Shown here in pieces: positions 1-12,359 of a stretch of 64,000 nucleotides of DNA. Source of the DNA: Selaginella tamariscina (taxonomy: Eukaryota > Streptophyta > Lycopodiopsida > Selaginellales > Selaginellaceae); NCBI GenBank assembly GCA_003024785.1, contig PUQB01000039.1, positions 806,001 to 870,000 on the forward strand, given 5' to 3'. The notes beneath the pieces are model-generated. The model had not been told where the DNA came from. It was given only the letters and a program-made list of their open reading frames with translations, and searched no databases. Position 1 is the first letter of the stretch. Each line of letters opens with the position of its first letter. The position numbers and the translations under genes are program-made.

Positions 1-165
1 TCTGGTTGTCCTTCTGGGAGAAGTGGCTTTCCATCCTTCCACTTTTGAAGAGCATTAAGCCCTCTTTCGGTAACCACTCCTGCTCTGATGGCCGTAACTT
101 GTACTGCATAATAGGTATACCATCTCGTATGGAGAAAAAGAATTGTAGCGGCACAAGGTGACCAA

Positions 166-2376
166 CTAAAGAATCACTCCCTCTTTTATATACTCCTTGA
201 GAAATTTTTTGAAGTCTGGCACCTCAGTCACAAGCAAAGCACAACTTTTTTTGGAGATGCAATTTTCAAAAAGATTCATCATATGCGGTAAGGTAAGTGC
301 ACTTGTCCTTTTTGTAGAGTTGGAGACCTTGCTGAAGAACGCATCAATATCTTCATGAGTGTGACCAACCATAAGGAAACTGAGCGTGATTGTTTCAAAC
401 ACACCTTTGGCAACAAGCATTGTTAGCACATATCTAGAAAATAAAAGTAAGTATGAGCTTGAGAAACCCTTAAGTAAAATGATTTACCTATTTTTGTTCT
501 CGCCTGCACAATTATCCATCTGTAAAAAGCAAATGACGAGGAAGCTTATTTGATGTTGAGGACACATGTACACTATTTGAGCTAGATCCCTCCACTGAAC
601 CAACTCTCAACAGGGCCATCTGTAGGTTGCTGACAATGCCTCTCATATTCCCAAGTAGCCTCAAGTGCAACGTGTTCATGAGAGCATTATGTAAAGGTTG
701 AAGGTGTTGTTTTTCACTTTGAGATCACTGATAGGACTTGTTGTGAGTGGGCTTCAAGGTTTCTGAAACACATGGCTAACGACCCAATAGTGAAATTGGA
801 GTCGCTAGACCAATGTGGAAGTGAAAAGTGTCCATATGACTCACAACCGTGTCCATGTGTTAGCACACTGTATAATGAAATCGGAAGTTTCATGACATTT
901 CCAAGGCACTTTGGTGTTGCAAAAGCTTTGGAATGCTGGTCTTTGAATGATCCATCTTGTCATGGATCAAGCACAGGTACTCTGATGGGCGTGACACAGA
1001 AAGCATGCGGTGTGCATAGTACTGAGACCGGCAAGTTTGTTGTGCAATCATGTGGGCCTCCATCTTCTTTTGAATGGCAGTGATCTCCACCAAGGTTTTT
1101 GCACAAGCCTCTGCAGCCTTCAATGATGTACAAGTGTCACACTTGGAAAAGCTAAGTGTTTTGCAATCTCCACATCCTTAAAATGAGTATTCCATATGTT
1201 GTTGAAGGTACCAGTGCAGATTGCTTGAGCCCCATCAAACTGAGGCACTTGTTCACATGTTCACACAGCTTCAATTGAGTGTAGATTGAAGGTAAAACCT
1301 TGAGATTTTCCTGACCCCTGCATTTGTGGTTCGGCATTTGTGAGGCATCCTGTCTGCATTTGCTTCCACAAAAGCCTTGAGTATCTCTATGGCTGCCATA
1401 ATGTGAGAGCGGGTTTTGACCAAGCGAGTGTTCCCATGTACTGAGGTTCGCGCTCCATCTAGCCACTCATCCCTCCGACGTAGAACGTGGTCTTTGGGAT
1501 CCCGTATATACTGTACCAAGCTTTGAAGCAGATGGCCACCTTATTAAATACCATGGATGTACTCTGATAACCTGTGTCCGAGGCCATTCCATCAATACAC
1601 CCAGTTAGTGCAGCATATACAAACTCATGCCTTTGCTTTTGGTGAGCATACGAAAGACATGTCTACATTGGGTAATTTCATTCCGGTCTGCCATCTGACA
1701 ACACTTCTTCTTGCAACAGTCAATCGTGGAAATGCTCATAACACTTTCAAGATGTAGGATCCATCTTTACCCTCTTGCTGAAACTTGCAGGGGAAGATCT
1801 TGCAACCCATGAATCGCCTTTTTCTTACAATAGGACCAATGCAAGGAACCTCTTCAAATATGGTTGTTCTTCCGGGTTGTTATTATTGAAATCCAACCCA
1901 GAATATGTTGAACCATCTTGCCGTCTTAATTCAGATGTTCGCCACCTCACGAGGGATCCAGGATGCAATATGCCATTAGGTGAAACCTCTGTCACAACTA
2001 CACCCACGAAGTCGGACCCTAGTTTCTCTTCTGACACTGCTTCCATTGGATTTATAGCTTGATGATGCCTCTCCCAACCTCAATCTCATGAAGAAAGAGA
2101 ATCACCTCATCCATCACAGCAGCAAGCCATCATCTGGTAAACTCGTGCTATTATTTTTTGTGACTCTTGCATATTTTGTGTCAGCCTTGACTTCATCCAA
2201 ATTCCACAATACAGGAGAACCCTCCTCAAATTCCATTCCTGGAACCTCAACATGCTTGAAATGGTGTTCACCCATACGTACACACAAGATCCTTGGGCAA
2301 TATTGTGACATGATGCATTATCATCTCGAACTTCCACAGTTCCAGTGCCAATATCTCGTTGTTCCGAAGAAGACAT
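166..2376 (-). pseudogene. Decayed transposon-like gene with a DUF7869-type segment
   Basis: Several minus-strand coding fragments lie in the same order and direction but never form one long frame. The 3'-most (166-429) carries VGHTHEDIDAFFSKVS, and one near 890-1123 carries IHDKMDHSKTSIP. From memory these two patterns are typical of the large plant proteins annotated with DUF7869, which behave like repetitive, transposon-derived genes. Further fragments near 1825-2046 and 2107-2376 (for example GSLVRWRTSELRRQDGSTYS) may be its N-terminal half, with introns. On the minus strand the first recognisable piece follows an intron-like acceptor (TTTATGTGCAG, near 2396-2406), exactly where the large inverted repeat ends. 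Some frame breaks may be assembly errors as elsewhere in the window, but the number of interruptions favours a dead copy. No transposase signature is certain, so the element class is open. It could also be a multi-exon host gene of unknown function. Confidence 0.45.
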
Positions 2377-2549
2377 ACTTTATCTCCAGTATTAAACATA
2401 TTGTCTGCACATAAATAATTATGTTATTTATGATATCTGTTTATGCAATATTTTTAAGAAATCTGATATGTGGCTTACTTAATAATATGCATGTGCAATA
2501 ATAATAATTATGTATAAGATAATATCTCATGCTTGATTAATACAACTGA

Positions 2550-2833
2550 TGGGCGGGATTAATCCGCCACGACTCCCTCCGACGAGGAACAGTCGGCGGG
2601 ATTAATCCCGCTGCTGACCTTTCCCGGAGAGAGGCGGGATTAATCCCGTCCTGACTCTACCCCTTTAGAGAGAGGTGGCGGGATTAATCCCGCCGCCGAC
2701 TCCCTTCAACAAGGAAGAGGCGGCGAGATTAATCCCGCCGCAACACCCTTCCACGAGGAAGAGTCGGTAGGATTAATCTCACCCACAACTCTCACGATGG
2801 GGAATAGGTGGCGGGATTAATCCCGCCCACAAC
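2550..2833. repeat. Palindrome array A (about 7 units)
   Basis: About seven copies of a dyad built on GGCGGGATTAATCCCGCC, spaced roughly 38-46 bp apart. Perfect 18-bp copies lie at 2677-2694 and 2810-2827; the others carry a few substitutions, often C/G to T/A. Spacers share motifs such as ACTCCCTCCGACGAGGAA. The array ends where the LTR retrotransposon inserted. Confidence 0.85.
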
Positions 2834-4565
2834 TGTCAGAGTTTTAACCCAAAGGGCCAACACGTGGCTGCCAGGTGGCCATTCGGCGTCATCACCCTGT
2901 GTGAGCAACGCTAAGTTTCCCAGAACAACCCCAACGACCCCTAAGGTTAGACTCTAATGCCCAAGTGGACAGGAGACTTAGGGTTTAGCCTAAGTCTCCC
3001 TAGAGTGTCTACCCCCAAAACCCTTGAGGGATAACCCTAGTTGACTTAGGGTCTTGCCCTAGAAGACCTAGACAGGCTCATGCCCTAACCCCCATCAAGG
3101 AGACGTGTGTTCCACACATACCCCTAGACAGAGCTAAGGCATCGTCACTTACCCTTGAGGAATCACCCTCATCCGGGAGTACAACCCCTTTAGGGCGACA
3201 AGGGGTACCCTGAACCACACTAACCCCTAAGGGTTTGAGTGGCCAAGTTATACCCTAGACCTAGGGCTAGTACTTAGTGAGGACACGAGTGTGCGCCGTA
3301 GGCGGACACGAGTGTTCTGCTAAGCAAACTCCCTAAGGCTAGGTTTGGGATAACCCTAAGCACATGACCTTGCGAGTGCCTCACGAAAGGGCTTCCTGCT
3401 AACAGCTTAGGTTGTTCAACCCTTGATTCCAAGGAGAACACTCCCTAGCCAAGTGTGCCAAAGCACACCTAGTTATAGACCTAACCTCCCTTGAGCGGAT
3501 GCCCAAGGCTTAGCACCCTAGTGCAAGCACAAGCATGTCTGTTTGCTAGAGTATCCAACCCCTTGGCAAAGCCCATGACATAACCCCAAAGGGCGTGCCT
3601 CAGGCGTTGTACCATGTGACGTTTAGCCCAGTGTCACATCTCCATGTGACACTGCCTTCCCGATGTGGGCTATCATGCCATAGCCCTTAGATTCAAGAGT
3701 TGCACCAAGTGCCACAAACGTGGCTCCTAAATGCCAACTCTAGAACCCCTCAATGAACCCTCAGGAACCAGGTAACGTGAACCTGTCAAACAAGATCCCA
3801 CGCCACAGTTGGACAAGGACACGGATGTGCCTTGCTTGGCCGTGAGTGCTACACCTAGCTTGACGTGGAGGAGGAGGCTGGAGACAAGCCTCAACCTCTG
3901 CCTCTTGGAACGTGCATTCCGACAAGACCTCCCAGGCATGGATTCGCCAACGTTAAGGGTAAGCTACCCCGAAGGTGGGACGTACCCCTGGCATCTGGAA
4001 GTTAGGGCGGCACAACAGAGGGTTGTACCTTAACGACACAAGCTGAAGCTTGCACCGGCAGAAGAGCAACGAACTCATTCATGAACCCAGGAGCTCTCCT
4101 ACATATACTCTACCTTATTTATGTGACGGAGCCCCCCCCCCCCTCTTTTCCTGTGTGTTAGTGGGCTGGCACTGAATTTAGCCCCTTAGATAAATTAGCA
4201 ATATGAGCCTATAACTCACCCTTACTCCTACCCCTAAACCCTACCCAAGGGGGTGGGGGTTTTAGGGCGTGGGTTAGGTCAACCCTAGGTGTTCCTAACC
4301 CTACTTAACACGCCAAACTCATCTGCAAAACCAATCAACCTATTCGGGACGTCAAAATTGGGGGTGGGTTTCTAGAAGGTAAGTTCTAGCTTCGCTTAGA
4401 GTTTCCTGCAAATACCTAATGACACCCGGCCGGACCATCACCAGATACCCAAGTGCACTAAGCGGGCCTGTTTCCTACTACATCTAGGGTCCATCAACAT
4501 AGTACAGTAGGTAACAACAGTCAACGTCCAAAGTAAAGGGTCGAGTCATAGTAAAAACTATGACA
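2834..4565 (-). repeat. Left LTR (3' LTR in element orientation)
   Basis: This 1.73-kb repeat is the partner of 8315-10048. It is unusually rich in CCCTAA/CCTAGG-like hexamers and contains a run of C near 4132-4142. It ends in CTATGACA immediately before the polypurine tract. Confidence 0.92.
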
Positions 4566-7500
4566 CACTCCCCGCCTTTGAAAATGTCAACGTCCTCGTT
4601 GACGTCCAACTCCAAGACTAGATAATGTTAGAAAAAATAACCAAAACTAACATATCACTCTATGCGGAGTTAGCCAAAAGTTCACATAATTTTATTACCC
4701 CCCTTGCATTACGCGAAGCCAAGTACTTCAGAACCGTCGTTCACTGAGTCGTAAACCCAGCTGCCGGAGGCACCACCTGCGACATGAAGTCACTTGGAGA
4801 CCTTTTGCACGTCTGCAAAGTCTGTCACCCGACGCACACAACACTGGTTAATTTCTTTACTTAACTAGAATTTATATTGGAGGCCTCTAGTTAGTGTTGT
4901 TGCCGGCCCCTTGGTTAACAAGAAATAAAGACTTGCTTTATTCCTTAATATTAAACGCTGTTGATGACCTCTGTCATCTAGCGCACAACAAGCACTTCTC
5001 AAATGCTTGACCAAACACCTTCGCATTTCTTTGATTTTCCAATGGTCCCACATGTTACGATATTATAGCTTACATCTCTGCATCCCTCGGTGTTTCTCAT
5101 TACCCCTTTTCATAAGGGTCTGCTACTATACCTATCTCTCGTTAGTATATAGTTACGCCAGACTAAGTATGAGACTTTTATCGGAATCAAGCTCTTTTCC
5201 GATACAAGAGTACAATTCGTAAAACCCTGTTCTTTGTAAACATATCAATCTGGCCAGAGGCGATCACAGAGGCGCATGGCTGTACACATGTATACAACAA
5301 GGTCTTGCCAACCTGCCATCCACTTGGTGTGTTATTAACATAAATTTATTCCCGATAGGAATCAAATTCAGTCAAATTTGCAACCAAGTGTGATAGCACT
5401 ACCATTCATCTTTCACAATCAACTTTGTACTCTTTCATAACACCGACCAGTTCAGGGACCAGATAAGCTAACATACCTTTCTTATAAACCAATGTGGAAA
5501 CCAGGAAATTCAACCCATCTCTAATGCCTCAATCAACAATCTTTGTCTTAATTAGTACCCTCATTGTACTCATTCTCCAAAGAGCACAACATACTAGGTG
5601 CCATTCAATAATTCCTAACTCCTTATCGTACTAAGTTCAAAATACGGAATTTTAAAACTTAGTTTTCACGATAAGAGTCTCCTGAACTCGTAATACTGTA
5701 CGCCTCCGTAACATTATATTTATTTCCAACTCTTAAACTTATTTCGTAAATGTTTTCAACACTATACCGAAGTATAGCATTTCACTAATTGAAGCAACTA
5801 GTGTTTTTATAAACATCTTTTAAAACTAATCCTTATTCTATAAATAGTCGCAATTTCGATATTGATACTCTCGAATGGATAATGATCGTTTTAACGTTCA
5901 AATCCTAAGCTTATCAACTAGTTGTTATACTAGTGGATATAAACTTACAATCATATCAATTTATCGAAATGCTACAACTACATTATATATGGTCTTAGTT
6001 TACATGAACCGAACTTCAATTTTGAGACGGAAATATAATGTTACGACAGTATTTCGAGGAACTTTGTTCAGAGACTAAGAGGAATCATGAACTAGTGTCT
6101 GGTTCATCTAATTGATTTAGTAAGATATAAACCTCCACATAAATGTTATCATAACACTGAAGTGTTAGATCAACTTCATGTTTTAGTCATACCTTATATT
6201 TCAATAGATCTCCCCAAACATGAATAAAATATCTAGTTCAGTACATTGAACTAAGATACATTATTCACTCTAGACACCTAGCAATCCAGAAAGTTCACAT
6301 TGCCCCTCAAGCAATGTATTGAGAAATGTCTCTTTTCTCAACTAACTTGAAAACACGTTTCAAGTTATAACACTAAGGTAGTGCCTTACCAAAGTGTCAG
6401 ACTCAAATCCACTTGAGTCTTTATATTATATGATTACGGCCACCTCATGTGATCATAACCAAGTTTGATATTGAGCGCTCCAAACTCAATATTGAAGAGA
6501 TATCATACCATACTTTGACAAGTCATTTATAACCAATCTTGAAAAGATTGTCACAAATTCTGCCAAAGTTTAGAATATAAATATCTCAACAGATGAGGTG
6601 ATAGGAAACCTCATATTCTCGAACCGGATATTGGACGAACCTTGAACTACAATCATCAAGAAGGGACACCATCTTCTTGAGCTAATCCGCTACACAATAT
6701 CATACTTACAAGAATATTGAACCAACTCAAGGAACACCATCAAACCTTGAGATAAACTAACAACTAACCCAAGGAATACAATCAAACCTTGAGTCAAGAA
6801 TAGTTCTATTTTTCAATATTGAAAGATTGAAGATACATACTTTATTTGTTCTTTAAGTGCCCACATTTTCGACCATGATGCAGAGTCAAGAAACCGTCTT
6901 TTGAATAATCGTATTCGACTCTAAAATGAAATTGATATTGAAAATCAATATCAACTTCTAATTCTCATCGAACACCGACTCTTGAGGAGGTACATGCACT
7001 TAAACCTCCAAAATGTATACCGACTACTTCCGACTCATTGACACCACCACATAACTTATTAAACTTAGCAAGTTTCCTTACTTAATCAATAAGTAAGTGG
7101 AGAATCCCAAATCATGCTCTTCTTAACCAAGGAATCACCCTTGTTCAAGAGCTTATCCCCACATTGCAAACAACGTTACAATTTCAATATTAAAGAGTTA
7201 ATAATGAAAATGCACAAGTGTGCGCCGAACGCCTTCACTATGCAAGTCCTTCATTACTCAGTAAACTGAAAATGTAAACGTATGTTTCCAACATTACTTT
7301 TCTGATAGATCATGCCATCTATCCCAAAAGTTGCATTGATAAGAAACCGAAATCCTCAAGCTATTATCCGAAGTCTCTCTCATGATCCCATATGAGACAA
7401 CTTCATAATCAAGTTAGTCGAGCTAGCTAACTTGAATACAGGGTGCGCCTTACAACTAACTAAGGTTTCATGTTATACTTTGTTCAAATCAAGGACTTGT

Positions 7501-8314
7501 TTGTAAACTATTCCACCTAATGTTACTTGCAGCTAGCGTCATCAAAATATTGCGAACATCAGACAATACTTTGACTACATTGGATCTTCAAACCCATTGC
7601 TTAACATATTTATCATATGTTAATATTTGACATTTCGTTGTATTATAAGTTCATCACCATAGTCTGCTTCTAGAGTTACACTCTCGGAAACATGCACTAT
7701 AATAAGAGCTTATTTTACACTTTATGTCAAAATGTAGTGTTCATCTTATGTTTGAATATGCCCCTTCTCCGAAGTCAAAGATGCACTTCTGAACATAAGT
7801 CTTTCCCCGTTTGAACACTACAGTTGGATCCGATATTGAATCTTGACATAAGCCAAAACTAAAGGACACTGTTTGTTTCCAAATCATGTGTTATCCCAAA
7901 TTCAAACACCTTAAAGAAAAAGAAAAATTTTCAATAATGGGTAAGCTTAGCATATCACATGATCCACTTCACAAGACTTAGTTTGTAAGCCAGAACAAAC
8001 TAACACGCCATGTCTTGTGGAACATATGGTAAAGTAACTGAAACCTTAAGGTCAAGTAACCTAGAAAACGTAACCTAGCATGCAACTTGGAAGTTGCCTT
8101 CCGAGTGCTACCTTCGACATTGGAGTCCATAACCCACACCCACTTTTAAGTAGATGTTCTTTGAAGAGTTATAGATCTCAGGACCAACTCTCGCAGAATT
8201 CAGACGTTAGCCGAAAGTGATAGAGTACTTCAAAATTTAGAACTAACTAAACCCTGAAACACACTACAACTTTAGGCAGTCCTGCTGACCGCAGAGAATG
8301 GCTCCGATACCAAT
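4566..8314. other. Internal region of the LTR element, no coding sequence seen
   Basis: A 3.75-kb AT-rich stretch with no frame longer than about 70 codons and no gag, protease, RT or integrase motif on either strand. It contains many short near-repeated phrases (AACTTGAATA, CAAGTTAG, ACCTTGAG-type) but no clean tandem array. Confidence 0.8.
8299..8314 (-). other. Primer-binding site of the LTR element
   Basis: The minus strand reads ATTGGTATCGGAGCCA from the LTR edge. After a 2-nt spacer, TGGTATCGGAGCC matches the 3' end of plant initiator methionine tRNA (TGGTATCAGAGCC) at all but one base. Confidence 0.8.
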
Positions 8315-10048
8315 TGTCAGAGTTTTAACCCAAAGGGCCAACACGTGGCAAACATGGCTGCCAGGTGGCCATTCGGCGTCATCACCCTGTGTGAGCAACG
8401 CTAAGTTTCCCAAAACCCCAAACCCCTAAGACTCTAATGCCCAAGTGGACAGGAGACTTAGGGTTTAGCCTAAGTCTCCCTAGAGTGTCTACCCCCAAAA
8501 CCCTTGAGGGATAACCCTAGTTGACTTAGGGTCTTGCCCTAGAAGACCTAGACAGGCTCATGCCCTAACCCCCATCAAGGAGACGTGTGTTCCACACATA
8601 CCCCTAGACAGAGCTAAGGCATCGTCACTTACCCTTGAGGAATCACCCTCATCCGGGAGTACAACCCCTTTAGGGCGACAAGGGGTACCCTGAACCACAA
8701 CTAACCCCTAAGGGTTTGAGTGGCCAAGTTATACCCTAGACCTAGGGCTAGTACTTAGTGAGGACACGAGTGTGCCGTAGTGGACACGAGTGTTCTGCTA
8801 AGCAAACTCCCTAAGGCTAGGTTTGGGATAACCCTAAGCACATGACCTTGCGAGTGCCTCACGAAAGGGTTCTGCTAACATGTTTAGGTTGTTCAACCCT
8901 TGAATTCCAAGGAGAACACTCCCCTAGCCAAGTGTGCCAAAGCACACCTAGTTATGAGACCTAACCTCCCTTGAGCGGATGCCCAAGGCTTAGCACCCTA
9001 GTGCAAGCACAAGCATGTTGTTTGCTAGAGTATCCAACCCCTTGGCGACAAGCCCATGACATAACCCCAAAGGGCGTGCCTCAGGCGTTGTACCATGTGA
9101 CGTTTAGCCCAGTGTCACATCTCCATGTGACACTGCCTTCCCGATGTGGGCTATCATGCCATAGCCCTTAGATTCAAGAGTTGCACCAAGTGCCACAAAC
9201 GTGGCTCCTAAATGCCAACTCTAGAACCCCTCAATGAACCCTCAGGAACCAGTAACATGAACCTGTCAAACAAGATCCCACGCCACAGTTGGACAAGGAC
9301 ACGGATGTGCCTTGCTTGGCCGTGAGTGCTACACCTAGCTTGACGTGGAGGAGGAGGCTGGAGACAAGCCTCAACCTCTGCCTCTTGGAACGTGCATTCC
9401 GACAAGACCTCCCAGGCATGGATTCGCCAACGTTAAGGGTAAGCTACCCCGAAGGTGGGACGTACCCCTGGCATCTGGAAGTTAGGGCGGCACAACAGAG
9501 GGTTGTACCTTAACGACACAAGCTGAAGCTTGCACCGGCAGAAGAGCAACGAACTCATTCATGAACCCAGGAGCTCTCCTACATTACTCTACCTTATTTA
9601 TGTGACGGACCCCCCCCCCCCCTCTTTTCCTATTGTGTTAGTGGGCTGGCACTGAATTTTAGCCCCTTAGACAAATTAGCAATATGAACTTATAACTCAC
9701 CCTTACTCCTACCCCTAAACCCTACCCAAGGGGGTGGGGGTTTTAGGGCGTGGGTTAGGTCAACCCTACAGGTGTTCCTAACCCTACTTAACACGCCAAA
9801 CTCATCTGCAACAACCAATCAACCTATTCGGGACGTCAAAATGGGGGTGGGTTTCTAGAAGGTAAGTTCTAGCTTCGCTTAGAGTTTCCTGCAAATACCT
9901 AATGACACCCGGCCGGACCATCACCAGATACCCAAGTGCACTAAGCGGGCCTGTTTCCTACTGCATCTAGGGTCCATCAACATAGTACAGTAGGTAACAA
10001 CAGTCAACGTCCAAAGTAAAGGGTCGAGTCATAGTAAAAACTATGACA
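8315..10048 (-). repeat. Right LTR (5' LTR in element orientation)
   Basis: Copy of 2834-4565 with the same TGTCAGAG and CTATGACA ends. It differs by small insertions such as CAAACATGG near 8350 and by scattered single-base length differences. Confidence 0.92.
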
Positions 10049-10089
10049 ACAACTCTCTCCAAAGCTATGATTTCAAAGAGATCTCAAGG

Positions 10090-10445
10090 GGGTGACGGGA
10101 TTAATCCCGCCAATGCTTTTCTGCGTCCGAAACAAATCGGCGGGATAAATCCTAGGAGGCAGAGAAGGGTGGCGGGATTAATCTTGTCACCACTTCCCTG
10201 CTTTAAAGATTTATGGGCAGGATTGTTGGCGGGATTAATCCCGTCGACAACTTTTTTAATAAATTCTGGTAACTCTTCATTAATTGAAAGAGTTATTTAC
10301 GGGATTAATCCCGCCACTCTTTTTCAAAGGTGGAGAAGCATTACCCGGACTAATTTTGCCATGGCTATTCAAGAGATGGTGGCGGGATTAATCCCGCCAC
10401 CTCTTCTAAGAGGCAAAAAAGAAATGGCTGGATTATATCCCGCCG
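10090..10445. repeat. Palindrome array B (about 8 units)
   Basis: This is the continuation of array A on the far side of the LTR insertion. About eight units of the GGGATTAATCCC dyad sit 32-70 bp apart, with a perfect 18-bp copy at 10381-10398. Several units are degenerate. An uninterrupted 145-codon frame runs through it (10043-10480), but its repetitive GLIPP-type translation reflects the repeat, not a gene. Confidence 0.8.
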
Positions 10446-10738
10446 CCCGGCTAACCGAGAATATTAAGAAGAATGTTTAAACGAGATAAATCTCTAACGG
10501 AATATAATGTAATCCTAATGCATTCCTAAACTCTTAAATTCTAATTTTAAGAAAGAATGTAAGAAAGTGAATCTTTATAAGTATTTTTAAATTTGTTTAT
10601 AATACTTACTCATAAACAGTACTGAAGGTGCCGTGCTTTCCTATAAACAACAATAACCAATTTAATGTCACTCCTAAGCTGGTGACTATCAAGAAAAAAG
10701 AAGATCTGAAAAGTGAAAATTACAAAAATGAAGAAACC

Positions 10739-11890
10739 TTTGCCAAAGAAAGAACTAAATCTGAATTTGAGTGGAAAATTGAATGCATTTTTAAATTTAC
10801 ATATCAGACCGACAATAGTTATGTTAGAAATTCAAATTTTTTAAAAGAAAATAAAATAAAATTTAAGATGAGTTAACACAAATAACCGACACTTTGACAT
10901 ATATACTCTCCAATTCTAATGAGCGTTATAAAATTGCATTTAATGTGATTCAAGTGATTCAAGTTGTTTAATATTATGAAATTTTAGTAATTATTCTACA
11001 TTTTAATATTTAAGTATATATTATTAAGTTTATTATTATATATATATTATATATATATATATACTTATACAATAAATAAATTGATATATTATTATGTATC
11101 ATTTAAAATATATTCATAGTATGTTTATTAATATTATTTTCTTACTTACTCGAGTAATTAATTTACATTTCCTACTATTAATAGGATATTCTTTATTATT
11201 TTCTTAATATTCAAAGAATATTTCAATATTAAACCTGATTATCATAATTAAGTTAGTCTCTATTCTTAGTAATTATTTTACATTTGTATATATTAATGAG
11301 ATTTTCTCAATTAATTTCTTATTATTTCAAGAATATTCCAATGTTAAACCTTATTATCAATATTAAATTAATATATATTATTAAAACTCTTGCCGAAAAA
11401 AGAATCAAATCTAAATTTGAGTGTGAAATTAAATGCATTTTTAAATTTACATGTCAGATTGATAATACTTATGTTATAATTTTTAAATTTTTGAAAAGAA
11501 AATAAAATAAAATTTAAGTTGAGTTTACTAAAATAACCGACACTCTGACATATATATTCTTTAATTCCAATGATTTTTATAAATTGCATTCAATGTATTT
11601 AACATTAGTAAGTGATTCAGGTTATTTATATTACAAAATTTTAGTAATTATTTTACATTCTTAATATTCTAGTATATATTATTAAGTATATATTATAAAT
11701 ATATATACTTATACAATAAATAAATATTATTATTATATATCATTTAAAATATATTTATAATGTGTTTATTATATTATTTTCTTAATTATTCAAGTGATTA
11801 AATTTACATTTCTTTATATTAATGGAATATTCTTTATTATTTTCTTATTATTCCAAGAATAATTCAATATTAAACCTGATTATCATAATT
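10739..11890 (+). repeat. Direct duplication of about 510 bp
   Basis: The segment 10739-11250 (starting TTTGCCAAAGAAAG, ending CTGATTATCATAATT) recurs at about 11385-11890 with the same start and end phrases and moderate divergence. Shared blocks include TGCATTTTTAAATTTACAT, AAAATAAAATAAAATTTAAG and ATAACCGACACT. The two copies are separated by about 130 bp. Confidence 0.8.
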
Positions 11891-12359
11891 ACACCGGAGT
11901 GTGCATGAGAGAGAGAGAGAGATTTCACCTGTTTGAATGCGCCTTCAAACCCTATTGCATCGTCGTGCCATTTTGCATTGTCACGCCTTCTGAGAGAGAT
12001 ATCTATACATCTATGGCACAACTGCTAGCACAGCCGCTCTAATCCACTACCGCCGCCTCGCCTCCGCCGACTTTCTTCTTGAAACCCATATTAACCCTAA
12101 TCGAATATTCTTTTTAAGAATATACCTAAACCCTAAAAAGAATAAAATAAATATTGACCCTAATCGAATTTTTCATTATATTATCATAATTTTAAATTTG
12201 TGTGCATGTGTGGGTGTGTGGGTGTATCACATACACCCCAGAAATATAAATTATGCAGGGGTTTAACATATGTGTATATATGAGAGTGTTAAATTTTCAC
12301 GTGTAACATATATATATACACATATAATTACACATAAACATATGTACATAGTAATAATA

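Larger units (their letters stand above)
2834..10048 (-). mobile_element. Non-autonomous LTR retrotransposon (LARD-like), inserted in palindrome array
   Basis: Two long direct repeats (2834-4565 and 8315-10048) start TGTCAGAG and end CTATGACA, and are flanked by the 5-bp duplication ACAAC (2829-2833 and 10049-10053). Next to the right LTR the minus strand reads TGGTATCGGAGCC (8300-8312), close to the primer-binding site for plant initiator-Met tRNA. Next to the left LTR it reads AAAGGCGGGGAGTG, a polypurine tract. The element therefore points to the minus strand. The internal 3.75 kb has no reading frame resembling gag or pol, so it would depend on proteins supplied by another element, as in LARD-type elements. 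The LTRs are near-identical by eye apart from scattered short differences, so insertion looks recent. The superfamily cannot be told without coding sequence. The termini, PBS and PPT look whole. Confidence 0.9.

Noticed and set aside
2550-2833. CRISPR-like array of palindromic repeats
   Set aside because: Spacers are related to each other rather than unique, the context is a plant nuclear genome, and the arrays sit in inverted-repeat arms.
3809-4033. Identical 74-codon frames in both LTRs (3809-4033 and 9289-9513)
   Set aside because: Identical only because the LTRs are copies of each other; no protein family is recognisable and LTRs are not expected to code.
10043-10480. 145-codon frame through palindrome array B
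   Set aside because: Its GLIPP-like periodic translation comes from the repeat unit. It is absent from arrays A and C, and it begins only next to the LTR insertion site.
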